From assembly GCF_019331735.1 (NCBI RefSeq), contig NZ_JAHBBH010000010.1, forward strand, positions 23,347-87,346: a DNA stretch of 64,000 bases, read 5' to 3'. Position numbers and translations under genes: made by a program. This document shows positions 8,180 to 17,093 of the stretch, piece after piece. This DNA comes from Bifidobacterium miconis (GTDB lineage Bacteria; Actinomycetota; Actinomycetes; Actinomycetales; Bifidobacteriaceae). The number at the start of each line of letters is the position of its first letter. The stretch's first letter is position 1. The notes below the pieces were generated by a model that was given only the letters and a program-made list of their open reading frames with translations, did not search any database and was not told the DNA's origin.

Positions 8180-9115
8180 TCACCCGACCAGGCCGGTCAG
8201 TTCGCCGAGGTTGAGCTCGAAGCTCAGGCCGCGCTCTTCGAAACGGGGCTGGTTGCGCGTGTTGCCCATCGCGTGACGCACGAACTCGCCGGCGATGCGC
8301 GCCGACTCGGCGAGCCCGCGGCCGGCCATCACCGCACCGCACAGGGCGGAGGCGAACGCGTCGCCCGTGCCCTGAATCATGTACGACAGCTTTTCGTGCG
8401 CCAGCTCGCGCCTGCCCGCGGCGCCACCGGCGGCATCGGCAACGTAGTTGCGGATCAGCCCGTCGCCGCGGTCGACGCCCTTGAGCACCACATGCCTCGC
8501 GCCCATGCCGAGCAGCGCGTCCAGCAGGCCGTTCACGGCGCGATCGTCCAAATCGCCGCCCGCATAGTCGCGGCCGGCCAGAATCGCCGCCTCGGTCAGA
8601 TTCGGCATGAGCACGTCCGCGCCGTCGACCAGCGCGCGCATCGCCTCGCACAGTTCCGGCGTGTACGTCGGATACAGTTCGCCACCGTCGCCCATCACCG
8701 GGTCCACGAACCGCAGCGCGCGCGGATACTCGCGATACAGCCGCCGGATGATCGCCACCTGCTCGGGCGAGCCGAGAAACCCGGAATACACGCCGTCCAG
8801 ATCGACGTGCTCGGCCTTCCACGCATCCAAATAACCGGGCAGGATACCGGTCGTGTCGTGGAACGTGAACACGTCGTATTTCGTGTGCGCGGAGAACAGC
8901 GCGGTCGGCACCGGGCACACGTCGCAGCCTGCGGCCGACAGGATCGGGATCGCGGCGGTCAGCGAGCACTTGCCGTAGCCGCACATGTCGTGCACGGCCG
9001 CGACGCGCGGAATGTAGCGCGGATCGCGGGAGTACAGCGCCGGATCGCCGGCCGCTGCCGTTGCGACGTCCGCGCTGACGGTCACGGCATGGGCGTCGGT
9101 CGTTGCGTCGGTCAT
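8180..9115 (-). CDS. pdxY: Pyridoxal/pyridoxamine kinase (PfkB-related)
   Basis: Phosphorylates B6 vitamers in salvage. The 311-residue ribokinase-fold protein shows RVAAVHDMCGYGKCSLTAAIPI near the N-terminus, FVDPVMGDGGELYPTYTPEL (the DPVMGD motif of pyridoxal kinases), ADVLMPNLTEAAIL, and the anion-hole/catalytic GTGDAFASALCGAVMAG. The Cys-Gly-Tyr-Gly-Lys variant near residue 46 is typical of the Firmicutes/actinobacterial PdxY-like group. The start is ATG 9115 with AAAGGAC upstream; the frame is open further but with Arg-rich, non-conserved sequence. It is divergent from metY, a PLP enzyme, so a B6 role fits the neighbourhood. Confidence 0.85.
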   Translation of the reverse strand: MTDATTDAHAVTVSADVATAAAGDPALYSRDPRYIPRVAAVHDMCGYGKCSLTAAIPILSAAGCDVCPVPTALFSAHTKYDVFTFHDTTGILPGYLDAWKAEHVDLDGVYSGFLGSPEQVAIIRRLYREYPRALRFVDPVMGDGGELYPTYTPELCEAMRALVDGADVLMPNLTEAAILAGRDYAGGDLDDRAVNGLLDALLGMGARHVVLKGVDRGDGLIRNYVADAAGGAAGRRELAHEKLSYMIQGTGDAFASALCGAVMAGRGLAESARIAGEFVRHAMGNTRNQPRFEERGLSFELNLGELTGLVG

Positions 9116-9551
9116 AAGTCGTCCTTTCGTCGGTTCCGACGTACGACTGTAACGCGACGCCGTCACGGCCGGCCGACGACGTCCGATCTTTCGTCGTCGC
9201 GGACGCGTGACGGGCCTGCGATCGACGCCGGTCAAGACGTTCCGCATGGTCGGCGCGCCGGATGCCGCGCATGATCGCCCGCAGTCCGCGGCGGCCGTCC
9301 GTTCCGGCGTGTCGCGTCCGTGACGACGGGTTTTTCGACGTCATCGGGATGGTGGAAAACCAATGGTTCCAAGGGTTTATAAGGTGGTATAGGCAACCGT
9401 GATAGCGTTCGGCTTGCGTTCGGCGGCGCCGTGCCCGTATGGTCTTAACCAACACCTCGCCACGGAGCCCGGACACACCGGAAACGGCCGGCAGGGTGGC
9501 GACAAGAACAAGACCAACGGCCACAGGCCAAACCCACTGAAGGAGCACATC
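9116..9551. promoter_or_regulatory. 435-nt divergent regulatory region between pdxY and metY
   Basis: No gene is supported here. It contains a possible metY promoter (TTGCGT at 9414-9419, 18 nt, TATGGT at 9438-9443), leaving a leader of about 100 nt before the metY start. An 11-bp palindrome, AACCA-A-TGGTT, lies at 9358-9368 in an AT-richer patch, a possible operator for a methionine/sulfur regulator. I see no conserved core of a SAM or B12 riboswitch. All of this is pattern-based inference. Confidence 0.35.
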
Positions 9552-10868
9552 ATGACCGACCCGAACAAGAAGTACCGCTTTGAAACCCTGCAGCTGCACG
9601 TCGGCCAGGAAGAGGCCGACCCGGCCACCGACTCCCGCGCGGTCCCGATCTACGCGACCACCTCGTACGTCTTCCACAACTTCGACCATGCCGAGGCCCG
9701 CTTCGGCCTCGCCGACCCGGGCAACATCTACGGCCGTCTGACCAACTCCACCCAGGGCGTGTTCGAAAACCGCATCGCCGCCCTCGAAGGCGGCACCGCC
9801 GGCCTCGCGGTCGCCTCGGGCGCCGCCGCCGTCGAATACGCGGTGCGCAACATCACCCAGTCCGGCGACCACATCGTCTCCTCCAAGAACATCTACGGCG
9901 GCACCTTCAACCTGCTCAAGCACACGCTGCCGCGCGACGGCATCACCACCACCTTCGTCGACCCGGAGGTCCCGCAGAACTTCGAGGACGCCATCCAGGA
10001 GAACACCAAGCTCGTCTACTTCGAGACCTTCGGCAACCCGAACGCCGACCTGCCGGACTTCGAGGCCATCTCCGCGATCGCCCACAAGCACCACCTGCCG
10101 GTGATCGTCGACAACACGTTCGCCACCCCGTACCTGTTCCGCCCGCTCGAGCACGGCGCCGACGTCGTGGTCGAATCCGCGACCAAGTTCATCGGCGGCC
10201 ACGGCACCACCCTCGGCGGCGTGATCGTCGAAGGCGGCAACTTCAACTGGGCCGAGGTGCCGGGCAAGTTCCCGACCCTCACGGAAGCCGACCCGTCCTA
10301 CCACGGCCTCAACTTCTACGAGGCGCTCGGCGGCGCCGCGTTCGTGACCCGCATCCGCGCCATCCTGCTGCGCGACACCGGCGCCACCCTGTCCCCGTTC
10401 GCCGCGTTCCTGCTGCTGCAGGGCACCGAAACCCTGTCGCTGCGCGTCGAGCGCCACGTCCAGAACGCGCTCAAGGTCGTCGAATACCTGCAGACCGTGC
10501 CGGAAGTCGAGTCCGTCTCCCATCCGTCCATCCCGGGCCGCCGCGACCACGCGCTGTACGAGAAGTACTTCCCGAACGGAGCCGGCTCCATCTTCACCTT
10601 CGACATCAAGGGCGGCAAGGACGCGGCGCGCGTCTTCATCGACAACCTGCACCTGTTCAGCCTGCTCGCCAACGTGGCCGACGTGAAGTCCCTCGTCATC
10701 CACCCGGCCTCCACCACGCACTCGCAGGAGACCCCGGAGGAGCTCGAGGACCAGGGCATCCACCCGGGCACCATCCGCCTGTCCATCGGCACCGAGAACA
10801 TCGAGGACATCCTCGACGACCTGAAGGGCGGATTCGAGGCGGTCCGCGCCTCCGGCCTCGCCAAGTAG
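9552..10868 (+). CDS. metY: O-acetylhomoserine aminocarboxypropyltransferase (sulfhydrylase)
   Basis: PLP enzyme joining O-acetylhomoserine with sulfide (or methanethiol) to give homocysteine or methionine in the cytoplasm. The 438-residue product starts [20 protein letters not shown] and has the Cys/Met-metabolism signature: [31 protein letters not shown], the cofactor-lysine segment [18 protein letters not shown], and HPASTTHSQ near the end. The length (about 430-440) separates MetY from the shorter cystathionine synthases. AAGGAGCACATC precedes the ATG. Codon usage is strongly biased toward C-ending codons, suggesting high expression. Divergent from pdxY. Confidence 0.93.
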   Translation: MTDPNKKYRFETLQLHVGQEEADPATDSRAVPIYATTSYVFHNFDHAEARFGLADPGNIYGRLTNSTQGVFENRIAALEGGTAGLAVASGAAAVEYAVRNITQSGDHIVSSKNIYGGTFNLLKHTLPRDGITTTFVDPEVPQNFEDAIQENTKLVYFETFGNPNADLPDFEAISAIAHKHHLPVIVDNTFATPYLFRPLEHGADVVVESATKFIGGHGTTLGGVIVEGGNFNWAEVPGKFPTLTEADPSYHGLNFYEALGGAAFVTRIRAILLRDTGATLSPFAAFLLLQGTETLSLRVERHVQNALKVVEYLQTVPEVESVSHPSIPGRRDHALYEKYFPNGAGSIFTFDIKGGKDAARVFIDNLHLFSLLANVADVKSLVIHPASTTHSQETPEELEDQGIHPGTIRLSIGTENIEDILDDLKGGFEAVRASGLAK

Positions 10869-10951
10869 CAGCCAAGTAAGGCGACGATGCGCCGGACGCC
10901 GCGCGTGCCGATGGACACGTAACGGACGACCGGCCGCGAACCGAGTATCCT

Positions 10952-10989
10952 AAGCCATGACCCCGCCCGCAAGAGCGGGGTCATGGCTT
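10952..10989 (+). terminator. 15-bp perfect hairpin between metY and the ECF S gene
   Basis: AAGCCATGACCCCGC (10952-10966) pairs perfectly with GCGGGGTCATGGCTT (10975-10989) around an 8-nt loop; the sequence after it, GTTCTATG, is only weakly T-rich. It probably ends metY transcription. It also lies only about 8 nt before the Shine-Dalgarno (GAGAGG) of the next gene, and a TATCCT box sits just before it, so a role as a leader hairpin of the S-component mRNA is an alternative. Confidence 0.6.
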
Positions 10990-11010
10990 GTTCTATGAGA
11001 GAGGAACCCC

Positions 11011-11550
11011 ATGAGCGCACGCACGCAGAAAACCATCACCGCGGGCACCATCCCGCTGATCGCCGTCATGACCGCCGTCACCACGGTGCTCACCATGTTC
11101 GTCAAAATCCCCACGCCCACGCGCGGCTACCTGAACCTGTCCGACACGATGATCTACTTCGCGTCCTACGCGTTTGGCCCGTGGGTCGGCGGCATCATCG
11201 GCGGCCTCGGCCCGGCCCTGTCCGACCTGATCGGCGGCTACCCGCAGTGGGCGATCTTCACGTTCGTCATCGACGGCGTGCAGGCCCTGATCGTCGGCCT
11301 GTTCCTCAAGGAATTCAAGCCGTTCAACGTGGCCGTCGTCTCCATCCTCGCCGGCGTGTGGAAGGTGTTCGGCTACTTCATCGCCGGCGGCATCCTCTCC
11401 GGCTGGGGCCCGGCCCTCGGCGAGGTCGCCGGCAACAGCTTCCAGATGGCCGTCGGCCTGATCGTCGGCCTCGCCCTGTTCTCCGCCGTGCGCAAGGCGT
11501 ACCCGCCGCTGGTCCGCCTCGGCAACCTCGGCGTCAAGTCCGCGGCCTGA
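11011..11550 (+). CDS. ECF transporter substrate-binding (S) component
   Basis: Integral membrane protein of 179 residues that would bind a small vitamin-like substrate and pair with the EcfA/EcfT module. About six hydrophobic segments are visible (for example IPLIAVMTAVTTVLTMFV, MIYFASYAFGPWVGGIIGGLG, WAIFTFVIDGVQALIVGLFL). The segment GYLNLSDTMIYFASYAFGP followed by GGLGPALSDLIGGYPQW is typical of the PF07155-type S components, a group that includes predicted hydroxymethylpyrimidine and pyridoxine transporters. Substrate cannot be read from the sequence; nearness to the B6 kinase is only suggestive. A GAGAGGAAC site precedes ATG 11011. A strong terminator follows, separating it from the ATPase gene. 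Confidence 0.82.
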   Translation: MSARTQKTITAGTIPLIAVMTAVTTVLTMFVKIPTPTRGYLNLSDTMIYFASYAFGPWVGGIIGGLGPALSDLIGGYPQWAIFTFVIDGVQALIVGLFLKEFKPFNVAVVSILAGVWKVFGYFIAGGILSGWGPALGEVAGNSFQMAVGLIVGLALFSAVRKAYPPLVRLGNLGVKSAA

Positions 11551-11570
11551 GCGGTTCCGGACCGTCGTCT

Positions 11571-11611
11571 ATAACGGCTCCCTTCCCGTCAGTGGAAGGG
11601 AGCCGTTTTTG
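11571..11611 (+). terminator. Strong terminator between S component and EcfA gene
   Basis: Perfect 14-bp stem AACGGCTCCCTTCC / GGAAGGGAGCCGTT (11573-11586 with 11594-11607), 7-nt loop, then TTTTG. It implies that most S-component transcripts end here, before ecfA-ecfT. Confidence 0.9.
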
Positions 11612-11665
11612 CGTCTCCGTACGTCACGCGGGCGGTACGTCAACGCGCTCGCTAGGATGAATCGA

Positions 11666-13312
11666 ATGAGCTTGGACGACCTGATCGAAACGAGGGAACT
11701 CGGCTGGGACTACGCGCCGATCGCCGACGGCGGACATCCCATCCCCGGACTCGACGGCGTCGGCGTGCGCATCCGCGCCGGCGAATTCGTCGGCGTCGTC
11801 GGACCGACCGGAGCCGGCAAATCGACGCTGTGCATGGCGCTCGCCGGCATCATCCCCAACCTCGCCGACGGCGACATGCGTGGCACCGTCACCGTTGCCG
11901 GATGCGACACGGCCCGCACGTCCGTCGCCGAACTGTCGCTCAACGTCGGCTACGTGCAGCAGGACCCCGAATCGCAGCTGTTCTGCGCGTCCGTCGAGGA
12001 CGAAATCGCATTCCCGCTCGAAAACCGCGGCATGGACCCGACGCTCATGGACCGGCGCATCGACGACGTGCTCGCCCTGGTCGGCATGGGGGCGTACCGC
12101 AGGCGCGTGCCCACCAGCCTGTCCGGCGGGCAGATGCAGCGCGTCGCGTTGGCCGCCGCGCTCGCCGCCGAACCGGACATCCTCATCCTCGACGAACCGA
12201 CCGCCGCGCTCGACCCGGACGGCAGGCGCGACGTGTTCGCCGCGCTCGCCGCGATCCGCCGCAGCCGCACGGGCCGCAACCTCACGGTCGTCATGGCCGA
12301 ACAGGACACGTCGCATTTCCCCGGTTGGGCCGACCGCATCCTCGTGCTCGACCGCGGACGTCTCGTCGCTCAAGGCGACGTCGGCCTGTTCGACCGTGAG
12401 CCGGACCTGTTCGCGCGGCTCGGCGTCGCGCCGCCCGGCGACGGCGAGCCGACGCTGCGCGTGCTTCCGGCCGACGGCGGGGGAGCGGCGGACGATCCGG
12501 CGATCGTGCTGGACCATGTCACATACCGGTACGACGGAACGGAGAGCGGCGAATCATCGGACGACGGAACGCCTGACGGCAACCGTTCGGCCACACCCGC
12601 GCCCGCGCTCGACGACGTGACCTGCACGATCCCGCGCGGCGCGTTCGTCGGCCTGGTCGGCCGCAACGGTTCGGGCAAAACCACGCTCGCACGCCATCTC
12701 AACGCGCTGCTCAAACCCGCCTCCGGCCGTGTCGTCGTGGACGGGCTCGACACGCGCACGCACACGGTCGGCCGCATGGCCGCGCACGTCGGATTCGTGT
12801 TCCAGAATCCCGACCATCAGATCTTCTGCGCCACCACGCGCGAGGAAATCGGCTTCGGTCCGCGTGCGCTCGGCCGCACGGACGCACAGGTGCGCGCCGC
12901 CGTCGACGACATGCTGCGCCTGTTCGACCTGGAACGATTCGCCGACATATCGCCCGCGACGCTCGGATACGGCGACCGGCGCATCGTCGCGCTCGCGTCG
13001 GTGCTCGCCATGCGCACGCCGATCCTCGTGCTCGACGAGCCGACCGCCGGACTCGACCGCAACCTGTCCGCGACGCTGCTCGACGCGGTCGCCGCGCTCA
13101 ACCGCGCCGGCACGACCGTGATCATGATTAGTCACGACATGCGCGCGGTCGCACGCTACTGCACGCACGTCATGCGCATGGATTCGGGCCGGCTCGTCGC
13201 ATACGGGCGGCTCGCACGTGATACGCGCGCCGCGCACGATACGTACGATGACGCGCGCGATCCGAACGACGAACATGACGAACACGACGACCGGCGAAGG
13301 GAGCTCCGATGA
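11666..13312 (+). CDS. ECF transporter ATPase, EcfA-EcfA' fusion
   Basis: Two ABC ATPase domains in one 548-residue chain that power the ECF transporter. Domain 1 has Walker A GPTGAGKST (46-54), VQQDPESQLF (the Q-loop form of EcfA), signature LSGGQMQR (152-159) and DEPTAALD. Domain 2 has Walker A GRNGSGKTT (332-340), VFQNPDHQIFCATT, a degenerate signature LGYGDRRIVALA (433-444) instead of LSGGQ, and DEPTAGLD followed by SHDMRAV. The linker and C-terminus are low-complexity and acidic/basic. The start chosen is ATG 11666 with AGGA at 11654; ATG 11657 is also possible. It overlaps ecfT by ATGA. Confidence 0.87.
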   Translation: MSLDDLIETRELGWDYAPIADGGHPIPGLDGVGVRIRAGEFVGVVGPTGAGKSTLCMALAGIIPNLADGDMRGTVTVAGCDTARTSVAELSLNVGYVQQDPESQLFCASVEDEIAFPLENRGMDPTLMDRRIDDVLALVGMGAYRRRVPTSLSGGQMQRVALAAALAAEPDILILDEPTAALDPDGRRDVFAALAAIRRSRTGRNLTVVMAEQDTSHFPGWADRILVLDRGRLVAQGDVGLFDREPDLFARLGVAPPGDGEPTLRVLPADGGGAADDPAIVLDHVTYRYDGTESGESSDDGTPDGNRSATPAPALDDVTCTIPRGAFVGLVGRNGSGKTTLARHLNALLKPASGRVVVDGLDTRTHTVGRMAAHVGFVFQNPDHQIFCATTREEIGFGPRALGRTDAQVRAAVDDMLRLFDLERFADISPATLGYGDRRIVALASVLAMRTPILVLDEPTAGLDRNLSATLLDAVAALNRAGTTVIMISHDMRAVARYCTHVMRMDSGRLVAYGRLARDTRAAHDTYDDARDPNDEHDEHDDRRRELR

Positions 13313-14121
13313 ACGCCGACCTGTACGTGCCCGGCGACGGCTGGCTGCACCGCGCCGACCCGCGCGTCAAATTCGCGATGTCGCTCGCGCTGCTCGTCCT
13401 GTGCCTGATCTGGCGCAACTGGACGTTCATGACCGCGGCGCTCGTCCTCGAGCACGCGATGCTCGCCGCCGACCGGGTGCCGGCCGAACGCATGCTGTGG
13501 GTGTGGAAGATCCTCGCGTTCGTGATCGTGATGATCGTCGTGCTCTGGCCGATCTTCGACCCGGGCGGCGCGCACGAACTGTGGCGTTGGGGATTCCTGC
13601 GGTTCACCCGCGAAAACCTGATCATGGCGGCCGTCATGGGCCTGCGCATCCCCGCGCTCGGCTTCGCATGCTTCCTGACCCTGTTCACCACGAGTCAGGC
13701 GAAGCTCGTGCGCGGGCTCGTCGCGCTCGGCGTGCCGTACCGCGCGGGACTCACGCTCGCCACGTCGCTGCGCTACATTCCCGTGTTCTTCGGCATCTTC
13801 CAATCCGTGTCCGACGCGCAGCGGGCGCGCGGACTCGACCTGTCCGGCGGCGATGGGACCGGAGACGGGGCGCGCCGCGGCAACCCGTTCACGCGCCTCG
13901 TCGCGCGGTTCAAGTCGTATCTGCCGATCATCGTCGCGGTGCTCATCCGCGCCTACCGCATGAGCCAGGGCGTCGGCTGGGCCATGGAATCGCGCGGACT
14001 CGGGCTGCCGGGCGCGCGCACGTACCGCGTGCGGCTGCGCATGCGCCCGGCCGACTGGGGGCTGCTCGTGGCGACGATAGCCGGAACCGCTGCCACCGTC
14101 ATCCTGATGGTGATGGATTAG
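13309..14121 (+). CDS. ecfT: ECF transporter transmembrane (T) component
   Basis: Scaffold membrane subunit that couples the EcfA ATPases to the S component. The 270-residue product opens with YVPGDGWLHRADPRVKFAMS, the typical LHRLDPRxKL-like segment. It has several membrane segments and the coupling helices with A-R-G motifs: QRARGLDLSGG and AMESRGLGLPGARTYRVRLRMR. The start overlaps the stop of the ATPase fusion by ATGA, so the two are translationally coupled. It lies convergent with the acetolactate synthase gene, overlapping its end by 4 nt. Confidence 0.88.
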   Translation: MNADLYVPGDGWLHRADPRVKFAMSLALLVLCLIWRNWTFMTAALVLEHAMLAADRVPAERMLWVWKILAFVIVMIVVLWPIFDPGGAHELWRWGFLRFTRENLIMAAVMGLRIPALGFACFLTLFTTSQAKLVRGLVALGVPYRAGLTLATSLRYIPVFFGIFQSVSDAQRARGLDLSGGDGTGDGARRGNPFTRLVARFKSYLPIIVAVLIRAYRMSQGVGWAMESRGLGLPGARTYRVRLRMRPADWGLLVATIAGTAATVILMVMD

Positions 14122-15920
14122 CCGGGTAATTCAAGCTCGCCGAGCTTGTCGGTGAGCTTCATGTTCTCGCTGTAGTCGACCGGGCAGGCGATGACGTGCA
14201 CGCCGCCGTCCGCCGTCATCGCGGCTTCGATCGCCGGCCCCAGCTCGTCCGCGGCCTGAATCAGCGTGCCGGTCGCGCCGAAGCTCTCCGCGAGCTTGAC
14301 GAAGTCCGGATTGCCGAAATCGACGTCGTCGTGGTGGCCGGCGTGCAGGTCCATCTTCCACTTGATCAGGCCGTACGCGCGGTCCACCCACACCAGAATC
14401 ACGATATGGCAGCCGAGACGCACCGCCGTCTCGATCTCCTGCATGTTCATCATGAAGCTGCCGTCGCCCATCACCGCCAGCACCGGCCGTCCGTGGCGGG
14501 CGAGCGAGGCGCCCACCGCGCCCGGCAGCGTCCAGCCCATCGTTGACAGGCTGTTGTCGATGATGCACGTGTTCGGCAGGTACGTCGGGTACAGGCGCGC
14601 CATCCACATCTTGAGCGCGCCCGTGTCCACGAGCGCCACGTCGCTGTCGCCGAGCGCGCGGCGCGTGTCGTAGACGACGCGCTGCGGCTTCATCGGGAAC
14701 GAATCGTCGTCCTTGCGCGACGCGAACTCGTCCGTGAGCAGACGGCGGATGTCCGACTCCATGTCGTCGAAGCGCACGTCGCGCTCGCGCAGCGCGTCGA
14801 TCAGCTGCGTGAGCGTCGCGTCGATGTCGGCCATGATGTTCAGCGTGGTCGTGTAGTGCGCGTCCGTGTCCTCGACGAACGTGTTGATGTGGATGATCTT
14901 CTTGTCGTTCTTCGGGTTGATCTTGACCGGGTCGAACTGCTGGATCGAGAAGCCGATCGCGATGATCAGGTCCGCGTCGTCGAACGCGAAGTTCTCGTAG
15001 TCGTGCCGCATGAAGCCGACCACGCCGAGCGCGTTGTCGTGGCGGTCGGAGAACACGCCCTTGCCCTCGAACGTGGTCGCCACCGGCAGGTTGAGCTGTT
15101 CGGACAGGATGCGCAGCTGGTAGTCGGCGTGCGCGCGGCTCACGCCGTTGCCCGCGAGGATGATCGGATGCTTCGCCTTGGCGATGATGTCGGCCGCCGC
15201 GTCGATGTCGGCGGGCGTCGGCACGGTGTGCACCTGCAGCGCGCGGCTCAGCGGCTCGGCGTCGGCCGGCGCCGGTTGTTCGGCGATGTCCTCCGGCAGG
15301 ATGATGCACGTGGCGGCCGGCCGCTTGCGCTGGGCGAGCGCGAAGCCCTTGCGCAGCGTTTCGGTCACGGCCTCGGGGCTCAGGATCATGTTCGTCCAGC
15401 GCGTGATCGGGCGGAACACGGACACCAGGTCGATGATCTGATGCGACTCCTTGTGTAGCCGGCGCACGCTGCCCTGCGCGCACAGGGCGACCAGCGGCGT
15501 GTTGCTCGCGTTCGCGCACGCCACCGGCAGCGTCAGGTTCAGCGCGCCCGGTCCCAGCGTGGCCAGGCACACGCCCGGCTTGCCGGTCAGATGCGCGTAC
15601 GTGAGCGCCATGAAACCTGCGCCCTGCTCGTGGCGCGTGACGACGAAGCGGATGCGGCCGTCGCGTTCCAGCGCTTCGATGAACGGGATGTTCTCCTCGC
15701 CGGGGATGCCGAAGATCACTTCGACGCCCTCCTGCACGAGGCACTGGACCATCAGGTCGGCCACGTTGCGTTCATGGGCGGGCGATTCGGCGTTGCGCGG
15801 CGCGGATGATTGCGTCTGCGGTGCGGCGGCGTCCGCGTCGGCGTACGGATGACGGGCGGCGTTCTCGTGCAGCCTCGATTCGAGGCGCGAGATCAGGGAA
15901 TGATGTTGCTGTTCTGTCAC
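14118..15920 (-). CDS. Acetolactate synthase (catabolic AlsS type)
   Basis: TPP-dependent enzyme condensing two pyruvates to acetolactate. The 600-residue product has the N-terminal TPP domain with the catalytic Glu in FVVTRHEQGAGFMALTYAHLTG (HEQ), a central domain PIILAGNGVSRAHADYQLRILSEQL, and the C-terminal TPP/Mg motif VMGDGSFMMNMQEIETAVRLG. It lacks the anabolic regulatory-subunit neighbour (ilvN), favouring the catabolic type. The first 55 residues are a low-complexity extension. The start is probably GTG 15920: there is no Shine-Dalgarno, but a TATACT -10 box lies 9 nt upstream, suggesting a leaderless mRNA. It could also act on a related 2-oxo acid. Confidence 0.82.
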   Translation of the reverse strand: MTEQQHHSLISRLESRLHENAARHPYADADAAAPQTQSSAPRNAESPAHERNVADLMVQCLVQEGVEVIFGIPGEENIPFIEALERDGRIRFVVTRHEQGAGFMALTYAHLTGKPGVCLATLGPGALNLTLPVACANASNTPLVALCAQGSVRRLHKESHQIIDLVSVFRPITRWTNMILSPEAVTETLRKGFALAQRKRPAATCIILPEDIAEQPAPADAEPLSRALQVHTVPTPADIDAAADIIAKAKHPIILAGNGVSRAHADYQLRILSEQLNLPVATTFEGKGVFSDRHDNALGVVGFMRHDYENFAFDDADLIIAIGFSIQQFDPVKINPKNDKKIIHINTFVEDTDAHYTTTLNIMADIDATLTQLIDALRERDVRFDDMESDIRRLLTDEFASRKDDDSFPMKPQRVVYDTRRALGDSDVALVDTGALKMWMARLYPTYLPNTCIIDNSLSTMGWTLPGAVGASLARHGRPVLAVMGDGSFMMNMQEIETAVRLGCHIVILVWVDRAYGLIKWKMDLHAGHHDDVDFGNPDFVKLAESFGATGTLIQAADELGPAIEAAMTADGGVHVIACPVDYSENMKLTDKLGELELPG

Positions 15921-15929
15921 GAGTGCATG

Positions 15930-15935
15930 AGTATA
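15930..15935 (-). promoter_or_regulatory. -10 box for a probable leaderless acetolactate synthase mRNA
   Basis: Minus-strand TATACT at 15935-15930 lies 9 nt before the GTG at 15920, so transcription would begin at or within a few bases of the start codon. No convincing -35 box or ribosome binding site is visible. Confidence 0.45.
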
Positions 15936-16164
15936 ACCGGGCCGGTGATCGAACCGGTGTAATGGCCGACACATGTCCGTAACAATCGGGATCGTTCGCC
16001 GCCGCCGTACGCTGCCGCGCGTGGTACGAGCGCGACGCGGCCTTTCATCCTCGGGGATGAGGGAGGCGCCGGCCTGATTCCGTCCGCCGCACGATGTCGG
16101 CGAAGCGCGTTGCGAGAGACCATGAAGCCATCATCCGATAACCGTCACGAGGAAACGAGGAATC

Positions 16165-16938
16165 ATGGAAGGTGTGGTCACTCCGGCCGTCAACCCGACC
16201 GCCATCGAGGCGATCGATCTGGTCAAGGACTACGGGCAGGGCGACACGGCCGTGCACGCGCTGCGCGGCGTCAACGTGCGCTTCGAACAGGGCAGGTTCA
16301 CGGCCATCATGGGCCCGTCCGGCTCCGGCAAGTCCACGCTCATGCACACGCTCGCCGGACTCGACTCGGCCACGAGCGGCCGCATCGTGTTCGACGGCGC
16401 CGACATCACGAAGATGAACGACAACCAGCTCACGCTGCTGCGCCGGCACAGGATCGGCTTCATCTTCCAAAGCTTCAACCTGCTGCCCATGTTCACCGCC
16501 GAACAGAACATCCTCATGCCGTTGACGCTCGCCAACGAGAGGCCGGACCGCCGCTGGTTCGACCAGCTGGTGCGCACGCTCGGACTCAAGGAGCGTCTCG
16601 ACCACCGCCCGAACGAACTGTCCGGCGGCCAGCAGCAGCGCGTCGCCATCGCGCGGGCGCTCATCACCAAGCCGTCGCTCGTCTTCGCCGACGAGCCGAC
16701 CGGCAACCTCGACTCCGTCTCCAGCGCCGAAGTCCTGAGCTTCCTCAAGCAGTCGGTCAGGGAACTCGGCCAGACGATCATCATGGTCACGCACGACGCG
16801 GTGGCCGCCTCCTACGCCGACCGCGCGATCGTGTTCGCCGACGGCAACATCGTCGCCGACGTGCCGAACCCCACCGCCGAACGGATGAGCGACCTGCTCA
16901 TGGCCGAACGCGAACGCGCCACCCGCGCCGCCATCTGA
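16165..16938 (+). CDS. ABC transporter ATP-binding protein (MacB/LolD type)
   Basis: ATPase of 257 residues for the FtsX-type permease encoded next. Walker A is [10 protein letters not shown] (50-59), followed by the Q-loop [17 protein letters not shown], signature [17 protein letters not shown], Walker [14 protein letters not shown], and the H-loop [13 protein letters not shown]. The [20 protein letters not shown] segment is diagnostic for the MacB/LolD/FtsE-like group, which work as mechanotransmission or efflux pumps. A GAGGAAACGAGGAATC leader precedes ATG 16165. A ~120-bp palindromic repeat lies between it and the permease gene. The pair sits next to a two-component system, as antimicrobial-response pumps often do. 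Confidence 0.9.
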   Translation: MEGVVTPAVNPTAIEAIDLVKDYGQGDTAVHALRGVNVRFEQGRFTAIMGPSGSGKSTLMHTLAGLDSATSGRIVFDGADITKMNDNQLTLLRRHRIGFIFQSFNLLPMFTAEQNILMPLTLANERPDRRWFDQLVRTLGLKERLDHRPNELSGGQQQRVAIARALITKPSLVFADEPTGNLDSVSSAEVLSFLKQSVRELGQTIIMVTHDAVAASYADRAIVFADGNIVADVPNPTAERMSDLLMAERERATRAAI

Positions 16939-16950
16939 TAACCATCGTCT

Positions 16951-17072
16951 CTTGGCTCCCTCTGATGAGGGAGCTGGCACGCGGAGCGTGACTGAGGGAG
17001 AGAAGAAGATCAAACCTTTTGACTACCCCTCAGTCGGCTGCGCCGACAGCTCCCCTGACAAGGGGAGCCAAG
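16951..17072. repeat. Palindromic ~120-bp repeat element, copy A
   Basis: Begins CTTGGCTCCC and ends GGGGAGCCAAG, terminal inverted repeats that pair. Each half folds further: GGCTCCCTCTGATGAGGGAG..GACTGAGGG on the left, CCCCTCAGTC..GACAGCTCCCC on the right. It shares most of its right half (GACTACCCCTCAGTC, GACAGCTCCCCTGACAAGGG) and its plan with copy B at 19853. It separates the ATPase from the permease gene. It looks like a small non-coding mobile or REP-like element; no protein is encoded. Confidence 0.8.
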
Positions 17073-17093
17073 TATGTGTACAAGGAATTTCCC

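Noticed and set aside
9116..9551. Methionine-linked riboswitch (SAM or B12) upstream of metY
   Set aside because: I could not find the conserved cores of either class; only a possible promoter and a short palindrome are seen.
8130..10763. 877-codon minus-strand frame across pdxY and metY
   Set aside because: Crosses the divergent promoter region and shadows metY; pdxY is in a different frame with all its motifs.
17019..17093. Longer N-terminus for the ABC permease starting at 17019
   Set aside because: The extra 25 codons are translated from repeat element A; the ATG at 17094 has its own AAGGAA site.
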